Source: CAZHFW01 sp964531675
GTDB taxonomy: Bacteria; Planctomycetota; Phycisphaerae; Phycisphaerales; UBA1924
Assembly: GCA_964531675.1 (NCBI GenBank)
Contig: CAZHFW010000023.1
Span: forward strand, 3,647 to 67,646
Reading direction: 5' to 3'
Length of the DNA stretch: 64,000 nt
Shown piece by piece: positions 47,501-55,450 of this stretch. Each line of letters begins with the position of its first letter. Position 1 is the stretch's first letter. The notes below the pieces were generated by a model. That model did not search any database, was not told the origin of the DNA, and saw only the letters and a program-made list of their open reading frames with translations. The translations under genes were made by a program, and so were the position numbers.

Positions 47501-47527
47501 GCATCCGTGTATCCGGATTAATGGATG
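47501..47527. promoter_or_regulatory. ATCCG/CGGAT palindrome cluster upstream of metH, candidate operator
   Basis: About 80 bases before the metH start, GCATCCGTGTATCCGGAT is followed by TAATGGATG. It contains a perfect ATCCGGAT and two further ATCC-type half sites. This could bind a dimeric regulator of methionine genes; I cannot identify which one. Confidence 0.35.
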
Positions 47528-47634
47528 GAGGCCCGCCCAAAGGGCTGAGGGAATCATCGGCCGAGGGGCCGGTTTGGTGCATGCAAATGGCGGCCGGTTC
47601 GGGTTTTGGGAAGGGCTTGGGGCGGCTCAGACGG

Positions 47635-47670
47635 CAAAAAGGAACCGAGCCGGGCGGGGGCCCGGCTCGG
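47635..47670 (-). terminator. Intrinsic terminator of rpmE
   Basis: On the minus strand CCGAGCCGGGC-CCCC-GCCCGGCTCGG forms a perfect 11-bp stem and is followed by TTCCTTTTTG. It lies about 27 bases after the rpmE stop. Confidence 0.92.
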
Positions 47671-47696
47671 CGTGATCGTTTGGTTGTCGAAGGCGA

Positions 47697-47927
47697 TTAC
47701 TTCTTCTTGTCCTTGGCGGCGAAGTAGTTGCCCTGGAACTTGCGCTGGAACTTCTCGACGCGGCCAGCGGAGTCCACGAAGGTCTGCTTGCCGGTGAAGA
47801 ACGGGTGCGAGCCCGACCACACTTCGACGTGCATTTCAGGCACGGTGGCGCCGACGGTCATGACGACCTGGCCGTTGTGGTAGACCTTGCAGTTCGGGAA
47901 ATACTTGGGGTGGATGCCGTCCTTCAT
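47697..47927 (-). CDS. rpmE: 50S ribosomal protein L31, cysteine-poor form
   Basis: A 76-aa L31. MKDGIHPKYFPN, SHPFFTGKQTFVDSAGRVEKFQRKF are the family signatures. The zinc-binding cysteines of the C+ form (CxC and CxxC) are absent: the equivalent positions read NGQ and SGS, and only Cys13 is present. It is therefore a zinc-free form on an A-type scaffold. A GAGAGG sequence before the ATG supports the start. It is a single gene with its own strong terminator. Confidence 0.93.
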   Translation of the reverse strand: MKDGIHPKYFPNCKVYHNGQVVMTVGATVPEMHVEVWSGSHPFFTGKQTFVDSAGRVEKFQRKFQGNYFAAKDKKK

Positions 47928-48053
47928 GGTCGCCTCTCAATCGCGCGGCGTCGGGGATTGACCGAAACCGGGTCGTCAGTGTAGGCCGGGGGTTTGCGGG
48001 AGGGAAGTGCCAGGGTGATCGGCCCGAGGAGCGGGTGGGATGAGCCGGGGATT

Positions 48054-48059
48054 TAGACT
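48054..48059 (+). promoter_or_regulatory. Candidate -10 box of a leaderless ppk2 transcript
   Basis: TAGACT is followed by GGCGGG and the ATG at 48066, a six-base spacer that would put the transcript 5' end at the start codon. Confidence 0.45.
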
Positions 48060-48065
48060 GGCGGG

Positions 48066-48941
48066 ATGGACGTTGCGGCCCAGCTCAAGAAGTGTCGGAT
48101 CACCGACGGCAAGTCGTTCAAGCTCAAGGATCACGATCCGAGTGATTGCGGCGGGCTGAAGTCCAAGGCGCAGGCGCTGCTGGATGAAGGCGTGTCGAAG
48201 TTGAGCAAGCTTCAGGAGAAGCTCTACGCGCAGGATCGATGGGCGCTGCTGGTGGTGCTGCAAGCGATGGACGCGGCGGGGAAGGACGGCGCGGTGAAGC
48301 ACGTGATGACGGGTGTGAACCCGCAGGGGTGCCAGATCCACTCGTTCAAGGCGCCGAGCGTGATGGAACTGGACCACGACTTTCTGTGGCGGGTGCATCA
48401 GGTGGTGCCCGAGCGCGGGCGGATCGGGATCTTCAATCGCTCGCACTACGAGGATGTGCTGGTGGTGAAGGTGCACCCGGAGCTCCTGCAGGCGGGGAAG
48501 CTCCCGGACGCGTGCATCGGCAAGGACATCTGGGATCGGCGCTACGAGGACATCCGCAACTTCGAGTCGTACCTCACGCGGAACGGGTACGTGGTGCAGA
48601 AGTTCTTCCTGAACGTGTCGAAGGCGGAGCAGAAGAAGAGGCTCCTCGAGCGGCTCGAGGAGTCGGACAAGAACTGGAAGTTTGAAGAGCGGGATGTGCT
48701 GGAGCGAGAGAAGTGGGACCAGTACATGGACGCCTATGAGCAGGCGATCCGCAAGACCGCGACGCCCGAGGCGCCGTGGTACGTGCTCCCCGCGGACAAC
48801 AAGTGGTACACGAGGCTTCTCTTGGCGTTTGCGATGGTGGACGCCTTGGAGAAGCTTGACCTGAAGTTCCCGGATGTGGATCCGAAGAAGAAGGCGTCGC
48901 TCAAGGTGATCGAGAAGAAGCTCCGGGCGCAGAAGGACTGA
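48066..48941 (+). CDS. ppk2: Polyphosphate kinase 2 family protein
   Basis: A 291-aa PPK2-type phosphotransferase that uses polyphosphate to phosphorylate nucleotides (AMP, ADP or both, depending on class). Walker A is QAMDAAGKDG (residues 66-75), Walker B is GIFNRSHYEDVLV and the lid has Arg/Lys-rich RRYEDIRNFE. NKWYTRLLLAFAMVDALEKLDLKFP is typical of the C-terminal part. The single-domain size fits classes I or III. No Shine-Dalgarno precedes the ATG. A polyphosphate-dependent energy role complements the nearby pst phosphate uptake genes only in theme. Confidence 0.93.
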   Translation: MDVAAQLKKCRITDGKSFKLKDHDPSDCGGLKSKAQALLDEGVSKLSKLQEKLYAQDRWALLVVLQAMDAAGKDGAVKHVMTGVNPQGCQIHSFKAPSVMELDHDFLWRVHQVVPERGRIGIFNRSHYEDVLVVKVHPELLQAGKLPDACIGKDIWDRRYEDIRNFESYLTRNGYVVQKFFLNVSKAEQKKRLLERLEESDKNWKFEERDVLEREKWDQYMDAYEQAIRKTATPEAPWYVLPADNKWYTRLLLAFAMVDALEKLDLKFPDVDPKKKASLKVIEKKLRAQKD

Positions 48942-48959
48942 GTTGTCCGGTGCGCGGTC

Positions 48960-49877
48960 TTACTTGTCGTCTTTCTCGAGCTTGTCCGGGTCGATGCCCT
49001 GCTCCTTGAGCTTGGCCTTGAGGCGTTCCTTCTGCTCGGGCGTGAGGTTCTGGTAGCGCTCACGGAACTTGGCCTTCATGGCTTCTTTGGTCTCGGGCGA
49101 AGCGTTGTCGAACTTCTGGACGGCGCGGTCGATGCGTTTCTTGTCGGGGACGGTTTCGCCCTTGGCTTCCTTGGCCTCGCGTTCCTTGAGCTGGCGCTCG
49201 ACGCGGCGTTCGGCTTCGCGCTCGCCGCGCTGCTTGGCGATTTCTTCCTGGGCGGCGTCGAGCTTGGGCTTCAGGAGGCCCTGCTGCTCTGGGGTGAGGA
49301 TGGACCAGATGCGGGCCTGCACTTCGGCGGGCTTGGGGGCGTTCTCGCGCATCTTCTTGGCGCGTTCGGCGGTCGCCTTGGCGTCGCCGGGGCGCTTGGC
49401 CTGATCCTCCATCGTGTTGGGATCGGGCATCATGTTGGGATCAGGCTTGGCGTTGGGGTTGGCTTTGGCGTTGGCGTCGGCGGACTTTCCGGCGTCGGCC
49501 TTGGTCTTGCCTTTGGCGTCCTTGCGGAGCTTGCTCAGTTCCTCGGCGTGCTCGCTGAGGAACTTGCGCTGGGCGTCCATGAAGCCGCGCTCGGCTTCCT
49601 TGATCTTGCTCGACTGCTCGTCGGTCAGGCGTGCGGACGCGGGCGCGGATGTGCCCAGGGTGTCGCGGAGGACCTGCATGTAGCGGGTCATGGGGAGTTC
49701 GGGCGTCGCGTACTTCCCGGGGTTGGGCTTGCCGTCGAAGGTGCGGCGGGTCGCGGGGACTTCGAGCTCCTGGACCTTGGGGCCTCCGAGGACCGCGTCG
49801 TCCTTGGGCGGATCGGCGAGCGCGGGGAGCGTGGAACCTGCGAGGAGGAGCGTGGCGATCGCGTGACGGATGAGCAT
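48960..49877 (-). CDS. Exported LTPEQ-repeat protein, unknown
   Basis: A 305-aa secreted or periplasmic protein with a signal peptide (MLIRHAIATLLLAGSTLPALA). It is very rich in Lys, Glu and Ala with long helical stretches. The motif LTPEQ occurs at two places (ILTPEQQGLLKPKLDAAQEE and NLTPEQKERLKAKLKEQG), as in Spy/CpxP or DUF3106-type periplasmic chaperone-like proteins. A low-complexity KANPNAKPDPNMMPDPNTM linker splits the protein. A GAAGGACC sequence before the ATG supports the start. Function unknown. Confidence 0.7.
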   Translation of the reverse strand: MLIRHAIATLLLAGSTLPALADPPKDDAVLGGPKVQELEVPATRRTFDGKPNPGKYATPELPMTRYMQVLRDTLGTSAPASARLTDEQSSKIKEAERGFMDAQRKFLSEHAEELSKLRKDAKGKTKADAGKSADANAKANPNAKPDPNMMPDPNTMEDQAKRPGDAKATAERAKKMRENAPKPAEVQARIWSILTPEQQGLLKPKLDAAQEEIAKQRGEREAERRVERQLKEREAKEAKGETVPDKKRIDRAVQKFDNASPETKEAMKAKFRERYQNLTPEQKERLKAKLKEQGIDPDKLEKDDK

Positions 49878-50007
49878 GGTCGGTCCTTCGGAAAGGGGCC
49901 GGTCGGACGGTCGAGAGCCTAACGACGGGTCCGGGGCGCTCATTGCATCGGATGAAACCGGGGGAGGGTGGGAGTTTCGGGGTTGGAACGCGGCGTTCGG
50001 GACCGGA

Positions 50008-50013
50008 TAGCAT
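50008..50013 (+). promoter_or_regulatory. Candidate -10 box of a leaderless truD transcript
   Basis: TAGCAT overlaps the ATG at 50012 and is followed by seven bases and then GTG at 50021. If it is the -10 box, the GTG is the true start. Confidence 0.35.
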
Positions 50014-51268
50014 GGCCCCCGTGACGCTCCGCCGAACACCCGCCGACTTTGTGGTCCAAGAAGTCCTCTCACCGGAGGTGCTTGGGTCGCTTTCGCCTGA
50101 CGCCGACGTGGGGGCGGGGCGGGTCCACGCGGTGTACGAGCTCAAGAAGACGTCTCTTTCGACGCCCGAGGCGACGGGTCTGTTCGCGGGGGCGTTGAAG
50201 ATGAAGGCGGGGGGCGTGTCCCATGCGGGCTTGAAGGACAAGCACGCGGAGACGACCCAGCATGTGAGCGTGGAGCTCCCCGAGGGCAAGGAGCCGGCGA
50301 GCCTGCCTGAGGTCGTGGAGGCTCAGCGGTTCTCCGCGCGGCGGATCGGTTGGGCGAGCAGAGCGCTGGACGCGTCGGCGATCGCGTGCAACCGGTTCGC
50401 TTTGGTGGTGCGCGGGCTCGGGCCTCAGGAGTGCCGGGAGATGGACGCGCGGGCCCAGAAGCTCGCGGCGGCGATCGGGTGGGGCGAAGGGCGGGCGGCG
50501 AGCCTTCCCATCGTGAACTACTTCGGCGATCAGCGCTTCGGCTCGGCGCGGCATGGTCAGGGTTTCGCGGGGCGGAGGCTGATCGAGGGCGACTTCGAGG
50601 GCGCGCTCAAACTCCTCATCGGGACGCCGGCACGCAAGGACACCGGCGCTCGGCGCGACATGACGCGGGCGCTGATCCAGCACTGGGGTGATTGGGAGGA
50701 AGCGCTGGCCAAGTGCCCCAACTCGCCCGAGCGGGCGGCGGTGGAGCGCCTCGCGGCGGGCGGGAGTTTCAAGGAAGCGTTCGCGAGTCTGCCTCACCTG
50801 AACCAGCAGATGGCGGTGGAGGCGTATCAGTCGCACCTGTGGAATGCGGTGGCGCGGCGGCTGGTCCACGAGCTTTCGGCCGGCGCGGGTCTGATCCACG
50901 TCGAAGATGAGTTTGGCGCGATGGACTTTGCGACCAAGGGCGAAGCGGTGGCAACGCTGCGCACGATCCAGATTCCGATGCTGGCGCCCGAGACGGTGCT
51001 GCGCGGCCCCTGGGCCAAGGCGGCCCGCGAGGTGATGGCGGAGGAGCGCGTGACGCTGGAAGGGCTGAAGATCCCGGGATTGAGGCGTCCGGCGTTCGGA
51101 TCGGCGGAGCGGCCGGCGCTGGTGGAGGCTTTGGAGATCTGGATCAGCCCATGGGAGAAGGACGAGCTGGCGCCGGCCAAATCGTCCAAGCCCTGGAAGA
51201 AGCGGGTGGAGTTCGTGCTGCCTCGGGGCGCCTACGCGACGGTGGTGATGCGGGCGCTGGGGCAGTAA
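50012..51268 (+). CDS. truD: tRNA pseudouridine(13) synthase TruD
   Basis: A 418-aa TruD-family pseudouridine synthase that modifies U13 of tRNA-Glu. The catalytic Asp76 is in GLKDKHAETTQHVSV, and NYFGDQRFGSARHGQ, the YQSHLWNAVARR segment and the C-terminal ADFVV-type start motif near residue 11 are characteristic. The start is either ATG 50012 or GTG 50021; the latter is favoured by the TAGCAT box. It is divergent from the LTPEQ-repeat gene. Confidence 0.92.
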   Translation: MAPVTLRRTPADFVVQEVLSPEVLGSLSPDADVGAGRVHAVYELKKTSLSTPEATGLFAGALKMKAGGVSHAGLKDKHAETTQHVSVELPEGKEPASLPEVVEAQRFSARRIGWASRALDASAIACNRFALVVRGLGPQECREMDARAQKLAAAIGWGEGRAASLPIVNYFGDQRFGSARHGQGFAGRRLIEGDFEGALKLLIGTPARKDTGARRDMTRALIQHWGDWEEALAKCPNSPERAAVERLAAGGSFKEAFASLPHLNQQMAVEAYQSHLWNAVARRLVHELSAGAGLIHVEDEFGAMDFATKGEAVATLRTIQIPMLAPETVLRGPWAKAAREVMAEERVTLEGLKIPGLRRPAFGSAERPALVEALEIWISPWEKDELAPAKSSKPWKKRVEFVLPRGAYATVVMRALGQ

Positions 51269-51272
51269 GCGA

Positions 51273-51536
51273 TCACGAGTTGCGGGCGCGATCACGGGCG
51301 GCCTTGATGGCCTTGACGAGATCGGCGGGCACCGGGCCGGGCGTGGCGTGGCTCGTCATCGCGCACTTGCTCAGCGCGATCGTCTTGCGGTACGAGTCCA
51401 GGTAGGCGACGCACGAAGGGCACATCGAGAGGTGCGATTCGAACTCGTGGCGCTGCTCGGTGGGAAGCTCGCCCTGGAGGTAATCGAGGATGAACTCCGT
51501 GAGCTCCCGGCAGGTGTGGATGTGTTCATGGGTCAT
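51273..51536 (-). CDS. Zinc-finger anti-sigma factor
   Basis: An 87-aa protein with the ZAS motif: Cys in HTCRELTEF, then the His-x3-Cys-x2-Cys of HLSMCPSC. No membrane span is present, so it is probably a cytosolic or redox-sensing anti-sigma or a fragment-like short form. Its gene follows the ECF sigma gene with a seven-base gap, and a GAGGT ribosome-binding site at the end of the sigma gene selects ATG 51536 over GTG 51542. It should bind and inhibit that sigma factor. Confidence 0.88.
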   Translation of the reverse strand: MTHEHIHTCRELTEFILDYLQGELPTEQRHEFESHLSMCPSCVAYLDSYRKTIALSKCAMTSHATPGPVPADLVKAIKAARDRARNS

Positions 51537-51543
51537 ACGCACC

Positions 51544-52185
51544 TCAGGGCTGGGCGGGGCTCGGTTGGGCGGCGGGGTTGCCTGTCATGTACGGGTCGAG
51601 AAGTTCGCGGAGCGCCTGGCGGGCGCGGTGAAGGCGGGTCTTGACCGCGGCGGGAGAGAGGTCGAGGAACTTTGCGGTCTCCTCGGTGTCGAGCTCTTCG
51701 ACGTCGCGGAGGATGAGGATGGTGCGGTATTGCTCGGGCAGTTCGTCGATCTTGGCCCGGATGAGGGCGTTGAGTTCGGCGGTTTCGATGCCGGGGCCGC
51801 CGCTGGGGTTCCAGGGCCGGGCGCGTTTTCTGGCGTGGCCATCGGGCACGAACTCGGGGAGCATGTCGCCGATGGGGCGCTCGGGGCGGCGGCGGAGGGT
51901 CCGCAGGCGCATGAGGCAGGTGTTGACGGTGATGCGGTGCAGCCAGGTGGTGAGCAGGGAGCGGCCGTCGAACTTGTCGAGGGAGCGGAAGGCGTTGAGG
52001 AAGGCGTCCTGAACCGCGTCCTGGGCGTCGTGCTCGGAGGAGAGCATGCGGCGTGCGACCGCGAGCATCCGGGGGGCCGCGTCGTGAATGAGCTTGTCGA
52101 ATGCGGCTTCATCGCCTGCGCGGAGCTGCGCGAGCAGGCGAGCGTCGTCCTCGTGCGAGGTTTGAGGCTCTGTGAAGTCCGTCAT
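51544..52185 (-). CDS. ECF-type RNA polymerase sigma factor
   Basis: A 213-aa extracytoplasmic-function sigma factor. Region 2 includes HDAAPRMLAVARRMLSSEHDAQDAVQDAFLNAFRSLDKFDGRSLLTTWLHRITVN. Region 4 includes IDELPEQYRTILILRDVEELDTEETAKFLDLSPAAVKTRLHRARQALRELL. The linker between them is longer than usual (Pro/Arg-rich). It is paired with the anti-sigma gene directly downstream. The ATG at 52185 is preferred; GTG 52194 is an alternative. Confidence 0.93.
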   Translation of the reverse strand: MTDFTEPQTSHEDDARLLAQLRAGDEAAFDKLIHDAAPRMLAVARRMLSSEHDAQDAVQDAFLNAFRSLDKFDGRSLLTTWLHRITVNTCLMRLRTLRRRPERPIGDMLPEFVPDGHARKRARPWNPSGGPGIETAELNALIRAKIDELPEQYRTILILRDVEELDTEETAKFLDLSPAAVKTRLHRARQALRELLDPYMTGNPAAQPSPAQP

Positions 52186-52289
52186 GACGAGCACCGCGGC
52201 GGGTCTGCGGCGTGATCCCGGGTGTGTGATGCAGGGTACGGCGGGCGGTTACGGCTTGGGGACGGAATTCCCGCCCAGACGCCAGATGC

Positions 52290-53150
52290 TCAGTCCTTCA
52301 GGGAGAAGGGCGTGAAGTCGGTGCCTCGGTCGAAGTAGTCCTCGCCCTCGGCCCGCTTCAGGAAGCCCACGATGAGGTACGTGAAGGGGGTCATGAGGAC
52401 CTCGATCATCACCTTGAAGAACCAGTTGAACGCGACGACAGCGAGGACCGTCTGGGCGTTCCAGCCCCCCTGAAGGAACTTGGGGAGGGCTTCGGGGTTC
52501 ATGCCCAGGAGCTTCACGAGCGGCGCGATGTTGGCCAGCGCCAGGGGGTAGAAGACCAGGGAGTCGACGCCTTGTCCGACGATGGTGGAGCCGATCGTGC
52601 GGGTCCAGAGCATGCGGCCGCCGGTCCAGACTTTCATCTTGGCCATGACGTAGGAGTTGGCGAAGTCGCCGACCCAGAAGGCCAGGACCGAGGCGCAGGC
52701 GATGCGGGGGCCGGCGCCGAAGCAGAGTTCGAGGGCGGGCTGGAGGGCCTTGCTGAACTCTTCGTTCTGGTTGGTGGGGAGGGCGATGACGACCTGGCCC
52801 ATGATCGCGGCGAAGATCAGGGCGCCGAAGCCCGCCCAGATGACTCTCCGGCTCTTGGCGTAGCCGTAGACCTCGGTGAGCACGTCCCCGAAGATGTAGC
52901 TGAAGGGGAAGAAGATGTTGCCCGCGCCGAAGACCAGGACGCTGGCGAGGGTGAGCCCGTGCTCTGCGGAGAGGCTCGGGACGATGTTCACGCCCAGGTC
53001 CAGGGCGCAGGACTTTCCGGGGCCGATGAGGTTGGAGCAGAGCAGGACGGTGACGAAGGCGCCCAGGAGCAGGTCGTAATAGCGGTAGGAGCGGCGCGGG
53101 TGGTGACCCTGGGCCTGATTGGGCGCGGGATGGGCGTCGGAGGCGGTCAA
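52290..53150 (-). CDS. VUT/YhhQ-type queuosine-precursor transporter
   Basis: A 286-aa (or 316-aa) membrane protein of the VUT/QPTR family that imports 7-deazaguanine precursors for queuosine. About six to seven spans are visible, with the family's GAGNIFFPFSYIFGDVLTEVYGYAKSRRVIWAG, FWVGDFANSYVMAKMKV and WTRTIGSTIVGQGVDSLVFY. The start is uncertain: TTG 53150 has an AAGG ribosome-binding site six bases upstream and leaves room for promoters. ATG 53240 lies only 11 bases from the divergent next gene. Confidence 0.85.
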   Translation of the reverse strand: MTASDAHPAPNQAQGHHPRRSYRYYDLLLGAFVTVLLCSNLIGPGKSCALDLGVNIVPSLSAEHGLTLASVLVFGAGNIFFPFSYIFGDVLTEVYGYAKSRRVIWAGFGALIFAAIMGQVVIALPTNQNEEFSKALQPALELCFGAGPRIACASVLAFWVGDFANSYVMAKMKVWTGGRMLWTRTIGSTIVGQGVDSLVFYPLALANIAPLVKLLGMNPEALPKFLQGGWNAQTVLAVVAFNWFFKVMIEVLMTPFTYLIVGFLKRAEGEDYFDRGTDFTPFSLKD

Positions 53151-53239
53151 TGAAGGCCTTTCCCTTGGGGGGGAGGGAGGTCGGATTCCCCCCGGAAGCC
53201 GTCCCCCGCCCCGGATGGGCGGTCTGGATTCGTCAGTCA

Positions 53240-53245
53240 TAGCAT
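53240..53245 (+). promoter_or_regulatory. Candidate -10 box of a leaderless B12-GTPase transcript
   Basis: TAGCAT is followed by GTTTGG and the ATG at 53252, a six-base spacer with no ribosome-binding site. Confidence 0.4.
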
Positions 53246-53251
53246 GTTTGG

Positions 53252-54412
53252 ATGACGACTGCGCTGAATGTCGCGACAACCGAGTTCGAGAAAGTGGACC
53301 GCTGTGGGAGCCTGGACCACCGGCCGCGGGTTTTGCTTGGCAAGATGGGCCTGGACGGGCACGACCGCGGGGTGAAGGTGATCGCGCGGGCGCTGCGCGA
53401 CTCGGGCGTGCACGTGATCTATTCCGGACTCTGGCAGACGCCCAGGAGCCTGGCGATTTCGGCGCGGGATGAAGATTGCGACGTGATCGCGGCGTCGATG
53501 ATGTCCAACAGCCATCTGGTGCTTGGTCCCAAGCTTCGCGGCGAGCTTGACTCGCTGGGCCGGAAGGACCTGCCGGTGTACATGGGCGGGATCCTGCCTC
53601 AGGAGGACATCCCGAAGCTGCTGCAGAGCGGCATCGCCAAGTGCTTCACGACGGGCGTGGGTCTGCTTGATATCGCCGAGGCGGTGAAGGGCGCGACGAC
53701 GCCTCGGGCGCAGGTGGTGGAGAACCGCCATCCGACGGCGCAGCTGGCGCGGGACATTTCGCTGGCGCACGAGGGCAAGGCACTTCGCACTGGCGTCGCC
53801 AAGCGGCGTCCCAAGCGCGTGATCGGCATCACCGGTTCGCCCGGCGCGGGCAAGAGCACGCTGGTGGCGCAGATGATCGCGGAGTTCACGCGCCGGGCCA
53901 AGGACAATCCGTCGCTCGGGCGGGTCGCGGTGCTGGCGTTTGACCCGATGAGCCCGATCACGTCGGGCGCGCTGCTCGGCGATCGCCTGCGCGTGGACTT
54001 CAACGCGATCGACGAGGCGGTGTATTACCGCAGCCTGGCGATCAGCGGCGAGGACTATCACTCGGTGAACGAGATCGTGGAGCTCATCGGCGGCGCGTAC
54101 GAGGATCCGAACCTGCGGTTTGACACGCTGTTCGTCGAGACCGTCGGCGCTGGTCAGAATGAGACCAAGATCCGCAAGCATGTGGACCGCACGGCGGTGG
54201 TGCTCACGCCCGGCATGGGCGACGCGGTGCAGATGGACAAGGCGGGCATTCTCGAGATCGCCGACCTGTTCGTGTGCAATAAGGCGGATCACCCGGGCGA
54301 GAACGAGCTGGTGCGCGATCTTCGGGACGTGGCGGGTCGTCGCCCGATCCTGGAGACCATCGCGACGCGCTCGCAGGGGATCCCGGAGCTGCTGGACGCG
54401 CTGCTGGCCTGA
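53252..54412 (+). CDS. Cobalamin-binding domain fused to MeaB-like GTPase
   Basis: A 386-aa fusion. Residues about 24-150 form a B12-binding domain like the small part of acyl-CoA mutases (KMGLDGHDRGVKVIARAL, with the DxHxxG motif at 35-40 and a GGILPQED loop). Residues about 185-386 form a G3E GTPase like MeaB/ArgK: P-loop GSPGAGKST (195-203), FDPMSPITSG, ETVGAGQNE and NKAD (343-346). In IcmF the same two domains are joined to a mutase; here the mutase domain is absent, and no mutase gene is adjacent. It presumably loads or protects the cobalamin of an acyl-CoA mutase encoded elsewhere. Confidence 0.85.
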   Translation: MTTALNVATTEFEKVDRCGSLDHRPRVLLGKMGLDGHDRGVKVIARALRDSGVHVIYSGLWQTPRSLAISARDEDCDVIAASMMSNSHLVLGPKLRGELDSLGRKDLPVYMGGILPQEDIPKLLQSGIAKCFTTGVGLLDIAEAVKGATTPRAQVVENRHPTAQLARDISLAHEGKALRTGVAKRRPKRVIGITGSPGAGKSTLVAQMIAEFTRRAKDNPSLGRVAVLAFDPMSPITSGALLGDRLRVDFNAIDEAVYYRSLAISGEDYHSVNEIVELIGGAYEDPNLRFDTLFVETVGAGQNETKIRKHVDRTAVVLTPGMGDAVQMDKAGILEIADLFVCNKADHPGENELVRDLRDVAGRRPILETIATRSQGIPELLDALLA

Positions 54413-54476
54413 GCACGCGTGAATCCGGGAGGACGGGGCGGCATCCAAGGCGCGGGAATCGGGGAAGGAAGCACCG

Positions 54477-55382
54477 ATGACAGCGCATGCGATGCAGTGC
54501 CTTGAGGTCTGGGGTGGAAACCACGCGGTGGACACGGCGGTGAGCCTTCCGGGGCTCAACGCGTTTGTGTACAGCGCGCCGTATCGGAACGCGACCGGCG
54601 GCGGCGACGTGCACTATCTCTCGAGCTGCGCGACAGGGCGGATCGCCCGATTGCTGCTGGCGGACGTCAGCGGGCACGGGTTTGAGGTGTCGGACGTCGC
54701 GGTCACCCTCCGCGATCTCATGCGGCGGCACATGAACTACGTGGACCAGTCGTCGTTCGTGTCCACGCTGAACACCGAGTTTGGAGCGCTCGCCAAGGCG
54801 GGGTGCTTTGCGACGTCGGTGGTGCTGAGCGTCTGGCTTCCGACCAAAGAGGTCGTGATCTGCAGCGCGGGGCATCCGCGGGCGGCGTGGTTTGACGCCA
54901 AGGCCAAGGCCTGGAGCCTGATCGATCCCGGGGCCCTGGCCCGGGAAGAGGCCGATGAGCCGGCGAATCTGCCGCTGGGGATTCTGGAACCGGGGCGGTA
55001 TGACCAGGCGCGGGTGCAGATGGGGGCCGGAGACCTGTTGCTGCTGTATACGGATGCGGTGACGGAGGCGAAGGGCGGGGATGGGAGGCTGCTGGGGGAG
55101 GCGGGCCTGCTCGAGCTTCTCGGGGGGCTTGATCCGACGCAGCCTGAGGCGTTGGTGCGGGGGATTCTGGAGGGGGTCGGGCGGTTCCGCGAGGGTGCGG
55201 AGGCGGACGACGACACGACACTGATCCTGCTCCAGCAGCTCGAAGGGGGGCCTGAGCCTTCGGTTTCGGGGTTCTTTTCGAGCGTCACCCGCGAGGTGGT
55301 GCGGCTGCGGGACCGGGTGCTGGGGGACCGCCGGGGAACGGTGCGGACGCGCCGGCTGGCCGGGAGCGGGGCTGTCGGATGA
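54477..55382 (+). CDS. PP2C-type (RsbU/SpoIIE-like) serine phosphatase
   Basis: A 301-aa metal-dependent phosphatase. The motifs NATGGGDVHYLS, LLLADVSGHGFEVSDVA, CSAGHPRA, LLLYTDAVTEAKGG and ADDDTTLILLQQL, with their metal aspartates, match SpoIIE/RsbU domains. No sensor domain is attached at the N-terminus. Such enzymes often activate anti-anti-sigma factors, but none is adjacent. It has a GGAAGGA ribosome-binding site and is followed by scpB. Confidence 0.88.
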   Translation: MTAHAMQCLEVWGGNHAVDTAVSLPGLNAFVYSAPYRNATGGGDVHYLSSCATGRIARLLLADVSGHGFEVSDVAVTLRDLMRRHMNYVDQSSFVSTLNTEFGALAKAGCFATSVVLSVWLPTKEVVICSAGHPRAAWFDAKAKAWSLIDPGALAREEADEPANLPLGILEPGRYDQARVQMGAGDLLLLYTDAVTEAKGGDGRLLGEAGLLELLGGLDPTQPEALVRGILEGVGRFREGAEADDDTTLILLQQLEGGPEPSVSGFFSSVTREVVRLRDRVLGDRRGTVRTRRLAGSGAVG

Positions 55383-55450
55383 CCTGAATTCGGGCGTGGC
55401 GGGCCGGGCGGCTTTCGTGGGGCGGGGGTTTTGCGTAAGCTTCCGGCGTC

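Noticed and set aside
47421..47696. Cobalamin or SAM riboswitch before metH
   Set aside because: No B12 box or SAM-riboswitch core pattern is present in the 276-base spacer.
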